64,000 nt of DNA from Prevotellaceae bacterium. Its GTDB lineage: Bacteria > Bacteroidota > Bacteroidia > Bacteroidales > Paludibacteraceae. Where the stretch lies: positions 1 through 64,000 of the forward strand of contig JACJXK010000011.1 of assembly GCA_020636675.1 (NCBI GenBank), in the 5' to 3' direction. Below, piece by piece: positions 17,716-24,645 of this stretch (positions are counted from its first letter, which is position 1; each line of letters starts with the position of its first letter). The position numbers and the translations under genes were made by a program. The notes under the pieces are model-generated. The model had not been told where the DNA came from, searched no databases, and worked only from the letters and a program-made list of their open reading frames with translations.

Positions 17716-18691
17716 GGTTACTTAAAGTGGGGAACCGCACCTCCGCCTCATCCTTTTTTCTGACACTCCAACCATCCAACAAAGACAGCAGCTCCGACAT
17801 GACATCCGCCCTATTGGTCTCATTCAACATTTCATGACGTCCACCTTCATATTCATGCATGGAGACGTCCGCCATGCCCATTCTCCGATAAGCCTCATAA
17901 AGTTTGCGTGGAGACGAGCCGTACTCCCCCACCGGATCTTCTGACCCGAAAAAGAGGAAAACCGGGAGATTTTTCGGAATCCCCGCCATCATACGGGAAG
18001 TATGGATAGAAAAGAGACCCTCAAACATATCACAGAAAAAAGAGACAGTGGGCACAAACGTACATTTCGGGTCGGCATCATAATTTCGAATCAGGGCCTT
18101 GTCCCTAGAAAGCCATGAGTTTTCACTCTCCGGACTCTCCACCCTCAAGTTGTAACGGCCAAATACCATCCATTTCAGCAAAGCAGAACGATGTCTCGCA
18201 CCCCTAAACAGACGAATAAATCCAGCCAGAACCCTAGCCGAGGAGACCAACGCCAACCGTGGACCCGCCGTTCCCGACAGCAAACAGCCAGAGATGACGT
18301 GTTCCCGTCCATATCTCTCCATATACCCCTGAGAAACAAAAGAGCCGAAAGAGTGACCGAGAAGAAAGACTTTGATTGCAGGATAGCGGGAAGACACCGC
18401 ACCCAGCACCTCCCTCAAATCGTCAACGACACGGCCAAAACCATGACGCTCGGCCAAAAAGCCCAAATTTTCGGAAGCGACGGCCGTCTCCCCATGTCCT
18501 CGTTGGTCATGGGCATAAAGGGCCACCCCATTCGCACAAAGGAAGGTAGCAAACTCATCATAACGTTCGGCAAACTCCTTCATGCCATGACACACCACCA
18601 ACACATATCTGGGCTGCATATCGGGCAACCAAGCATGCAATATAACTTCTACGCCGTCTGTCATTATCAGTCCTTCCTTTTCTCTCCTCAT
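17711..18691 (-). CDS. Alpha/beta hydrolase, monoacylglycerol lipase-like
   Basis: A serine hydrolase of 326 residues from the chosen start. The oxyanion-hole region reads VVCHGMKEFAERYDEFATFL, followed by YAHDQRGHGETA. The nucleophile elbow is LGHSFGSFVSQ and the C-terminal His lies in YEGGRHEMLNE, with FFGSEDPVG supplying the probable acid. This set matches lysophospholipase/monoacylglycerol lipases. The frame is open back to an ATG at 18760. I prefer ATG 18691, because AAAGGAGAAA precedes it directly and MRREKEGLIMTDGVEV fits the family start. It stands alone. Confidence 0.82.
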   Translation of the reverse strand: MRREKEGLIMTDGVEVILHAWLPDMQPRYVLVVCHGMKEFAERYDEFATFLCANGVALYAHDQRGHGETAVASENLGFLAERHGFGRVVDDLREVLGAVSSRYPAIKVFLLGHSFGSFVSQGYMERYGREHVISGCLLSGTAGPRLALVSSARVLAGFIRLFRGARHRSALLKWMVFGRYNLRVESPESENSWLSRDKALIRNYDADPKCTFVPTVSFFCDMFEGLFSIHTSRMMAGIPKNLPVFLFFGSEDPVGEYGSSPRKLYEAYRRMGMADVSMHEYEGGRHEMLNETNRADVMSELLSLLDGWSVRKKDEAEVRFPTLSNR

Positions 18692-19001
18692 TTTCTCCTT
18701 TTTTTGTTTCTCCACAAACTTACAATTTTTATTTGTCATCTTCTTTTCTATAATTATCAAAAAGAGAAACGAGATTCTTTCCCTGATAGAACAGTGAACG
18801 GCTTTCTATCATTTTTGGAGGACAAGGAAATACACTTTTCAAAAAAAAAGGAAAAACCTTATTTATTTACGGGGCACAAAATGAATTGTACAAGTACGGG
18901 CATATGTTTTGATTCATTTGCTTGTATTTTTTGACCGACAAAACGGTGATTTCTTTAATTTGCCTTTGCACCAGCTTGGATATTGGCATTTAAACAAAGG
19001 A
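18692..19001. other. Intergenic region, no gene seen
   Basis: About 310 bases between the hydrolase start and the relic at 19012. It is A/T-rich with an A-run near 18840. I see no gene or clear promoter. Confidence 0.4.
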
Positions 19002-19023
19002 AAAGCCCCGTTTAAAGGGCTTT
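19002..19023 (-). terminator. Terminator overlapping the end of the ribbon-helix-helix relic
   Basis: On the minus strand AAAGCCC and GGGCTTT form a short stem followed by TTTTCCTTTG. The stem overlaps the stop codon at 19012-19014, which suggests that the relic once was, or still is, a transcribed unit. Confidence 0.6.
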
Positions 19024-19182
19024 CTCGCTGCGTTGTAGCTTCTCTCTGATGGCTTCGTTGATGAAGCGGCTACGGTTGGGTTGTGCGTTCTGTAAATCCG
19101 ATAGATCGGCGTCTATACGGAAGTTTACATTGACGGTTGCACCACACTTTGATTTGCGCCCCGCACCTTCTCTTTTCGCAAC
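19012..19182 (-). pseudogene. Ribbon-helix-helix (CopG/Arc-type) small protein without a usable start codon
   Basis: A 56-codon frame reads VAKREGAGRKSKCGATVNVN, then FRIDADLSDL and PNRSRFINEAIREKLQ, then stops. The strand-helix-helix pattern (VNVNFRI, then PNRSRFINEAI) is that of ribbon-helix-helix DNA-binding proteins such as antitoxins. The expected first codon ATG-GCG-AAA is GTT-GCG-AAA here, and TGA lies four codons upstream in the same frame. No in-frame ATG, GTG or TTG exists. It is either a start-codon mutant or uses an unusual start. No toxin gene is adjacent. Confidence 0.55.
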
Positions 19183-19214
19183 TTTAAGTGATCAAGAAGA
19201 AACAACTTACTAAA

Positions 19215-19630
19215 GCTCGAAACATCTTGAAAGTATGCTTTCCAGGCATTGCATTGATAGCAAACATTTCGTAGATTTTTGAACATGATTTTTCAAACGT
19301 CTCTTTCTCAACAGGCGTACACTCGCCTTTGGCCGCGGAGGAGGGGAGGTGCGTGCCGCAGCGTGGAAAAACCTTTTTGCCCGAGGTACGAGGGAATAAA
19401 AAAGGTTTTAGCGGAGGGACGTGCCGTACCTCCCGGAATGCGGGCAACAGCGCAGGCACTTTTGCTTACTTTTCTTGCCGGAGAAAAGCAGGATGACGGA
19501 AATGATTGTCGTGTATGGTGCATTTCTTCGGAATGCGGTTGCCGATGCCTATTTCCCCCTCTACAAAGAGATGATGCCTATGGCATTTTGTCAAAATCGT
19601 CATAAGTTGTTTTTTTGCCGATTACTTAAT
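19215..19630 (+). repeat. Dispersed fold-back repeat, copy C (longest)
   Basis: Blocks shared with other copies include GCATTGCATTGATAGCAAAC near 19247, ACACTCGCCTTTGGCCGCGG near 19319, GGTGCGTGCCGCAGCGTGG, AAAAAAGGTTTTAGCGG, GACGTGCCGTACC, GGGCAACAGCGCAGGCAC and, at the 3' end, GTCAAAATCGTCATAAG and GCCGATTACTTAA. An extra segment of about 110 bases interrupts it after the GCGCAGGCAC block. Short frames through it on both strands look like by-products. Confidence 0.7.
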
Positions 19631-19632
19631 AG

Positions 19633-19640
19633 TATATTTG
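19633..19640 (+). promoter_or_regulatory. Possible -7 element at the end of repeat copy C
   Basis: TATATTTG fits TAnnTTTG. The T-run and TTTG in the end of repeat copy C lie just upstream, at 15-base spacing. A transcript from here would read toward the zinc peptidase gene with a leader of about 350 bases. Confidence 0.35.
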
Positions 19641-19686
19641 CAATGAACAAGTCCAAAAGTGGGAGGGGCTGCAACCTCTCCCTGAA

Positions 19687-19728
19687 AGTTACCATTTTGT
19701 GGTTACCATTTTATGGTTATCGTAATGG
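19687..19728. repeat. Short 14-bp tandem repeat
   Basis: AGTTACCATTTTGT, GGTTACCATTTTAT and GGTTATCGTAATGG follow each other directly. The first two units are nearly identical and the third is degenerate. The surrounding 270 bases up to the zinc peptidase gene show no coding signal. Confidence 0.45.
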
Positions 19729-20003
19729 TTGCCTTCCCAATTTTGAAAGTAAGTTTTACCTCTTTTACTTCCATTTTAATTGGCTTTTGGCTTGTTTTTC
19801 CTACTCTTTTCAAGGTTTTCGGAATCCCCTGTTGTAACCCTTTTGATTACACCATATTGTTAGTATATGGCATCGCCAAAGATTCAGCACGCCCACCCAC
19901 CCTCCATCATCACGACATTTGAAATTATATGCCGGAAAGGCTCCCTATCTAGCCGTTTTTTTGTTTATTTGCAATCCAAAACAATCTTTCAAAACTACAA
20001 GGA

Positions 20004-20864
20004 ATGAAACTAGACGGAAGACGAAGCAGCGGCAACGTGGAAGACGGACGTTCCCGAAAACCGGCGATGGGCGGCAAGGGATTAAGCATCGGCGGCATCG
20101 TCATTGTAGGCATCATCGTATGGCTGATGGGAGGCAATCCGACTGAGATACTGCAACAAGTGCAGCAGCAAGGCATCAGCCAGACCGACGACAAGGAATA
20201 CCAACCCACACAGAAGGAGGAGGCTCTCAAAAACTTCGTCTCCATCATCCTTGCAGGGACAGAAGACGCATGGAAAGAAATCTTCGCAGAAATGGGCAAA
20301 GAATATAGAGAACCGAAACTGCACATATTCCGGACTTCCGTCACCTCCGGTTGCGGAACGGCCACCGCATCTACGGGTCCGTTCTACTGCCCAGCAGACG
20401 AGACCGTTTACATTGACCTGTCCTTCTTCGACGAGATGGAAGGACAGCTGCACGCCGGTGGCGACTTCGCCTACGCCTACGTCATAGCCCACGAGGTGGG
20501 GCATCATGTGCAAAACCTATTGGGCATTCTTGACAAAGAGAGGGCCGAAGAGGCTGCCAATCCAAGGAAAAGGAACGAACTCAGCGTGCGGACAGAACTG
20601 CAAGCCGACTTCTTTGCCGGAGTCTGGGCCCACCATGACAACAAGAACTTCAACTCTTTGGAAGACGGAGACATAGAAGAAGGCCTCAACGCCGCCGCCG
20701 CCATCGGCGACGACCGCCTACAGATGGAAGCCCAAGGCTATACGGTACCGGAATCATTCAACCACGGCACCTCCGCCCAACGCGCAAAATGGCTGAAGTT
20801 AGGCTATAAAACCGGAAATCTGAAATTCATGGACACCTTCCGTCCCGACTATTCAGAACTATAA
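20004..20864 (+). CDS. YpfJ-type neutral zinc metallopeptidase, membrane-anchored
   Basis: A 286-residue protein of the YpfJ/putative neutral zinc metallopeptidase family. Its N-terminus (MKLDGRRSSGNVEDGR) precedes one hydrophobic segment at about 30-43 (SIGGIVIVGIIVWLM), which should anchor it in the inner membrane. The zinc motif HEVGHHVQ lies at about residue 164, and ELQADFFAGVWAHHD about 35 residues later provides the third ligand. CGTATASTGPFYCPADETVY upstream is also family-typical. Substrates are unknown. It reads in the same direction as the next two genes, with a 55-base gap. Confidence 0.88.
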   Translation: MKLDGRRSSGNVEDGRSRKPAMGGKGLSIGGIVIVGIIVWLMGGNPTEILQQVQQQGISQTDDKEYQPTQKEEALKNFVSIILAGTEDAWKEIFAEMGKEYREPKLHIFRTSVTSGCGTATASTGPFYCPADETVYIDLSFFDEMEGQLHAGGDFAYAYVIAHEVGHHVQNLLGILDKERAEEAANPRKRNELSVRTELQADFFAGVWAHHDNKNFNSLEDGDIEEGLNAAAAIGDDRLQMEAQGYTVPESFNHGTSAQRAKWLKLGYKTGNLKFMDTFRPDYSEL

Positions 20865-20919
20865 AAGAGAGGATAAACATAACATTGACAAACGATTATT
20901 TTTTGACGAAAATCCGAAC

Positions 20920-21768
20920 ATGTATATAATAATAGATAGCGGCTCAACTAAAACGGAACTAAGACTGCAAGGCAGCAAAAACTCCGACAACGAGTCCATC
21001 ATCATTCCCGGCATCAATCCGTTTTACCAAACGGAGAAGGAGATTTCAGACCTCCTGCAGAGCGCCATCAACATAGAGCTACCCGCCCAAAGCATACGCA
21101 AGATTCACTTCTACGGCGCCGGCTGTTCCTTCCCCGACAAGAAGACTATGGTAGCCAACGCACTCAAGACATTCTTCACGAATGCGGAGATAAACGTGGA
21201 GAACGACCTGTTGGCCGCATCCCGCGCACTCTTCGGTAATCAGGAGGGAATTGCCTGCATACTCGGCACCGGATCCAACTCCTGCCTATACAACGGCAAG
21301 GAGATAGAGATGAACGTCTCCCCGCTGGGCTTCATCCTCGGCGACGAAGGCAGCGGAGCCGTCATCGGGAAAAAGTTTGTGGCAGACTGCCTGAAAAACC
21401 AACTACCAAACGCACTGAAAGACAAATTTCTGGACAGATACAGCACCACGCCAAAAGATATCATGGACAACGTCTATAAAAAGCCGTTTCCCAACCGATA
21501 CTTGGCCTCTCTATGCCATTTTCTCCTCGAAAACATAGAGGACACGTATGTCCGAAAGATAATAAAAGAGAGCTTCTGCGAATTCTTCGACCGCAACATC
21601 AAACAATACCCTTACAATGGAAGACTGGGTTTCGTAGGGTCCGTAGCCTTCCTATTCCAAGACATACTGACAGAAGTGGCCGATTCGAGAGGCTACAAGA
21701 TAGAGAAAATAATCAGGGCTCCCATGGAGGGGCTCATCACATACCACGCAAAAAACAAAGAACAATGA
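20920..21768 (+). CDS. BadF/BadG-type ATPase domain kinase (N-acetylglucosamine kinase-like)
   Basis: A 282-residue member of the actin-like ATPase superfamily. The phosphate-1 motif DSGSTKTELRLQ is at residues 5-16. AAGC-type and phosphate-2 regions follow as FYGAGCSF and CILGTGSNSCLYNG, with LGDEGSGAVIGKK near 143. These are the marks of the BadF/BadG/BcrA/BcrD family, which includes N-acetylglucosamine and N-acetylmuramate kinases; the sugar is not determined here. Its stop overlaps the rimM start (ATGA at 21765), so the two are translationally coupled. Confidence 0.82.
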   Translation: MYIIIDSGSTKTELRLQGSKNSDNESIIIPGINPFYQTEKEISDLLQSAINIELPAQSIRKIHFYGAGCSFPDKKTMVANALKTFFTNAEINVENDLLAASRALFGNQEGIACILGTGSNSCLYNGKEIEMNVSPLGFILGDEGSGAVIGKKFVADCLKNQLPNALKDKFLDRYSTTPKDIMDNVYKKPFPNRYLASLCHFLLENIEDTYVRKIIKESFCEFFDRNIKQYPYNGRLGFVGSVAFLFQDILTEVADSRGYKIEKIIRAPMEGLITYHAKNKEQ

Positions 21769-22322
21769 TAACAAAAGACGAAATATTCAGGATAGGAAAA
21801 ATCCTCAAACCGCACGGACTACAAGGAGAACTAACGTTCGCTTTCGATACGGACATTTTCGACGAAGTAGAAACTCCTTACTTCATCTGCGAGATAGACG
21901 GCATATTCGTACCTTTCTTCATCGAAAGCTACCGTTTCAAAACAGACGAGACGGCCTTGGTTAAGTTCGAAGGAATAGACAACGACAACGATGCCAAGGA
22001 ACTTTCGAACACGGAGCTCTATATGTCTCGCAAATTCATTCCGGAGAATGAAGACACAGACTCCATCGAGGCCGAAGGGTGTGACTTCTACGTGGGCTAC
22101 CACATAACAGACAAAGACGGACAAATGATTGGAGAGGTGGTTGAAGTAGACGACTCGACAGAAAATGTGCTATTCGTTCTGGAAACACCGGACAAAAAAG
22201 AGGTTCTCATTCCCGCCCAAGACGAGTTTATCATAGAGATAGACGACGTCAAACACTCCATCAAGATGGATCTTCCTTACGGACTGATAGATTTAGACGA
22301 TCCCTCCCTAGAAGAAGCGTAA
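21765..22322 (+). CDS. rimM: Ribosome maturation factor RimM
   Basis: A 185-residue RimM protein for 16S rRNA processing and 30S head assembly. The N-terminal RimM domain has the hallmark FRIGKILKPHGLQGEL at about 7-22. The PRC-barrel domain spans about 100-180, including VGYHITDKDGQMIGEVVEVD and EVLIPAQDEFIIEID. The start ATG at 21765 overlaps the stop of the upstream kinase gene. The frame stays open further upstream, but that part lies inside the kinase gene and is not used. A 100-base stretch follows before the convergent terminator at 22418. Confidence 0.95.
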   Translation: MITKDEIFRIGKILKPHGLQGELTFAFDTDIFDEVETPYFICEIDGIFVPFFIESYRFKTDETALVKFEGIDNDNDAKELSNTELYMSRKFIPENEDTDSIEAEGCDFYVGYHITDKDGQMIGEVVEVDDSTENVLFVLETPDKKEVLIPAQDEFIIEIDDVKHSIKMDLPYGLIDLDDPSLEEA

Positions 22323-22417
22323 GCAAAAGCAAAAGGAAAAAGAAACGGGAGAAATCTACCTGACACAAACAAAAAGGAGAAACTCCGAAAAGGAGATGAC
22401 ACAAACAAAAATCAGCA

Positions 22418-22457
22418 TAAAAAAAGCCTCGAATGCAACTTAGTCGTATTCGAGGCT
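22418..22457 (-). terminator. Terminator of the small minus-strand unit
   Basis: AGCCTCGAAT (22425-22434) and ATTCGAGGCT (22448-22457) form a perfect 10-bp stem. On the minus strand the stem is followed by seven T residues; on the plus strand it is not. It therefore ends a minus-strand transcript. Confidence 0.85.
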
Positions 22458-22507
22458 ATCTCTGGTTCTCATCTTCAATATTTTCCATAAATCTACATCT
22501 TAAGAAG

Positions 22508-22594
22508 TTATTTACAGATTGAATCTTTAATCACCCAGATTCTCGTTGCCATTGAAATTCCCAAAACTGCTGCAAAAATAATACCTAGTACCAT
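22508..22594 (-). CDS. 28-residue hydrophobic miniprotein on its own transcript
   Basis: ATG 22594-22592 opens a 28-codon frame: MVLGIIFAAVLGISMATRIW followed by VIKDSICK, then TAA. The first 15 residues are hydrophobic, enough for one membrane-spanning helix, with a charged tail. A well-formed promoter lies upstream (22644-22674) and a terminator 50 bases downstream, so a transcript of about 210 bases is predicted. I do not recognise the protein. The unit could alternatively be a small RNA in which the frame is incidental, though the start, hydrophobic helix and charged tail argue for a peptide. Confidence 0.55.
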   Translation of the reverse strand: MVLGIIFAAVLGISMATRIWVIKDSICK

Positions 22595-22643
22595 AATCGT
22601 AAATTTTAAGTTGTTTAATAATCTTGTTTTCTTAATCACACTT

Positions 22644-22674
22644 CAAAGATATATACATTTTTTTACTTTGTCAA
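22644..22674 (-). promoter_or_regulatory. Bacteroidota promoter of the miniprotein unit
   Basis: On the minus strand TTGAC (22674-22670) is followed after 18 bases by TATCTTTG (22651-22644), a good match to the -33/TAnnTTTG promoter. Transcription should begin near 22637, about 43 bases before the ATG. Confidence 0.7.
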
Positions 22675-22934
22675 GCATATTGAGAATTATTTTGATATTT
22701 TGATTGAAAAATTTAATTCAAACGGTCAAAAAGCTACTTATAGAAGCCATCAAAATTAATTTTTATCATCCATTTTAATATAAACAATTCATATTAGCGG
22801 AATAAACCGCACAAATACCGCATAAAAATACACAAATAACATAAAAACCGCATATATCATCTATTCGCACCGAAAATACGCAAAACGGCTTAAATATCTT
22901 TCAAAAAGATTCTTGACAGAGTTTACAAACAATC

Positions 22935-23248
22935 ACAAAAAGAACTTGGCAAACTTGTATGTGTTCGTTTCCCAAGTATTGCATCGACAGCAAAACGCGG
23001 ACAGGATTTACAGGATAACAGAATTTCTCTAACCGTCTCTACCTCAACAGACGCACACTCGCCTTTGCCTGCGGAGACGGAAAGGTGCGTACAGTAGCAA
23101 AAAGAAACCTTTTTACCGGTACGAGAAAAAAAGTTTTTTCAGAAAAGGCACGTACCGCACCTTCAAGAAATAGGGCAACAGCGCAGATGCTACAAATAGA
23201 TAATTTCATCAAAGTCGTCACAAGTTATTTTTTGACGATTACTAAACA
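22935..23248 (+). repeat. Dispersed fold-back repeat, copy D
   Basis: This copy shows the fullest set of blocks: TATTGCATCGACAGCAAAAC, CGGACAGGATTTACAGGATA, CACACTCGCCTTTGCCTGCG, GGTGCGTACAGTAGC, AAACCTTTTT with its partner AAAAAAGTTTTTT, GGCACGTACCGCACC, GGGCAACAGCGCAGATGCTA and, at the 3' end, TTTTTTGACGATTACTAA. The block GGTGCGTAC can pair with GTACCGCACC, giving a fold-back centre. It sits 70 bases beyond the stop of the secreted protein at 23319. Confidence 0.75.
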
Positions 23249-23318
23249 AAAAAGGTGTCCAGATTTACATCTACACACCCTTTCCTTACTACACCCCAAA
23301 AACCACGGGAACCCATTT

Positions 23319-23864
23319 CTATCTCACCTTCATATAGACGGTGTACATCATCATCTGATTCTTCGTATAAAAGCAGGAAGCATCATCCACATAATCATAT
23401 TCGTTCTCACCTTCAATAAGGAGGACACCATCCTTCAGCGAATATTCGTAGGCAAGGGCAGAACCAAACTTCATCGTACATGTAAGTTCGCCAATGATAG
23501 TACTAATGAAGACAACATTCTCCGTCACAAAATACATAACCGAAAATTGTGGCAAATTGGAGTTAGACTCCGGAGACACACTCGTAGCATAAAAATGGCC
23601 AAGAAAAGGATTGGTTCTTGCCACAGAATCCGGAATCTGACCTTGTGGCAAATCTTCCGATGTGGTATATTTCACGGAAGAAATCTCATCCACCGGAAAG
23701 GAAAGATGGACATACTGCATCTCTGCCGTGGAAACCAGACTATCCACATTAGCCTTCGGATAAACATATTGTTTTCCGTCTGTCTTGGTAACCAACAGGA
23801 CATCTTCGGCGTAAAGTGCGTTCACGCTCAAAATCAAAGTCAGAACAAATAAAATCTTTTTCAT
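23319..23864 (-). CDS. Secreted protein of unknown function, N-terminus related to its neighbour
   Basis: A 181-residue protein with signal peptide MKKILFVLTLILSVNALYAE. Residues 21-65 (DVLLVTKTDGKQYVYPKANV, then DSLV, then FPVDEISSVKYT) follow the same scheme as the next gene upstream (FLVVQCENGGTYAFALQS, then FFFDEVSGFEY). That scheme is a short beta-rich module often found at the N-terminus of T9SS cargo. The rest is beta-rich and lacks a sorting domain. It lies 26 bases after the neighbouring gene on the same strand, so the pair is probably one operon. Function unknown. Confidence 0.65.
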   Translation of the reverse strand: MKKILFVLTLILSVNALYAEDVLLVTKTDGKQYVYPKANVDSLVSTAEMQYVHLSFPVDEISSVKYTTSEDLPQGQIPDSVARTNPFLGHFYATSVSPESNSNLPQFSVMYFVTENVVFISTIIGELTCTMKFGSALAYEYSLKDGVLLIEGENEYDYVDDASCFYTKNQMMMYTVYMKVR

Positions 23865-23890
23865 TTTCCTCTATTTCATAAATTATATAC

Positions 23891-24358
23891 CTACCTTTTC
23901 ACTATCTCAAAAGAGAACAGTTCGCCTACACGCAACAAATAGACACCACTAGGCAGCCCAGATACGTCCAGTTCCGCACTACCATCCGTCACCCGCTGCT
24001 CCATAAGGAGATTTCCCCGAGAACCATAAAGCGCAACGAACGCAGACGGCACATGCTCCAAGAAAAGCACATCGGATGTCGGATTCGGATAAACGACCAA
24101 TGCATTGGATACGGACAAATCGCCAACGGACACCTCGTCCCGATATTCAAAGCCAGACACTTCGTCAAAAAAGAAAGTCCGGAGCTCTTCTGCAGACGAC
24201 AAAAGCATCGTATCCTCCACAAAACGCACCACTGCCCTACTCTGCAGAGCGAAAGCATATGTACCGCCATTTTCACACTGCACCACCAAGAATTGCTTCC
24301 CCGCATTAGCGGAGAAGGAGACCACGAAAAGCAGGAGTAGTACAAAAACATGCTTCAT
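23891..24358 (-). CDS. Small T9SS-sorted secreted protein
   Basis: The protein is 155 residues from ATG 24358. I chose that start because MKHVFVLLLLFVVSFSANAG forms a perfect signal peptide; an ATG ten codons upstream would spoil it. A short module at about 20-70 resembles the downstream gene. Residues 85-155 form a T9SS type A sorting domain: VVYPNPTSDVLFLEHV, then LPSGVYLLRVG and FEIVKR at the end. Little room is left for a catalytic domain. It lies downstream of vgrG but is separated from it by repeat copy E, and there is no evidence that it belongs to the T6SS. Confidence 0.75.
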   Translation of the reverse strand: MKHVFVLLLLFVVSFSANAGKQFLVVQCENGGTYAFALQSRAVVRFVEDTMLLSSAEELRTFFFDEVSGFEYRDEVSVGDLSVSNALVVYPNPTSDVLFLEHVPSAFVALYGSRGNLLMEQRVTDGSAELDVSGLPSGVYLLRVGELFSFEIVKR

Positions 24359-24439
24359 AATGTCATCTTTGAGTGTTTGACCGTCCAAGATATTACATTT
24401 TCATGGAAAAAAAAAGAGAACATTGCCAAAAACAACGAA

Positions 24440-24583
24440 GGAAAAATAAAAACAAAAAAGGGTTTTCTGAAGAGGCACGTACCGTCACCTTCCTGAAATC
24501 GGGCAACAGCGCAGGTGCTACAAAAGAAAAAAAACTACGGCATTTCATCAAAATCGTCGCAAGTTATTTTTGACGATTACTCC
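24440..24583 (+). repeat. Dispersed fold-back repeat, copy E (3' half only)
   Basis: Only the second half of the element is present: AAAAAAGGGTTTTCTGAAG, AGGCACGTACCGTCACC, TCGGGCAACAGCGCAGGTGC, GGCATTTCATCAAAATCGTC and TTTTTGACGATTACT. ATCGTC and GACGAT can form a 6-bp hairpin at the 3' end. With copy D in the same orientation it brackets the two secreted-protein genes. Confidence 0.7.
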
Positions 24584-24645
24584 ATCCCTCTATATTATTG
24601 CACCAATCATCTTCCACCTCCATTCTTACACTATCCGATCAGTTT

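Noticed and set aside
19184..19459. 91-codon minus-strand frame
   Set aside because: It runs through repeat copy C and its flank. Similar frames appear in other repeat copies without conserved sequence.
23319..24358. The two secreted proteins downstream of vgrG as a T6SS effector-immunity pair
   Set aside because: Both have Sec signals and one has a T9SS sorting domain, they share a module, and they are separated from vgrG by repeat copy E. Nothing indicates toxin or immunity function.
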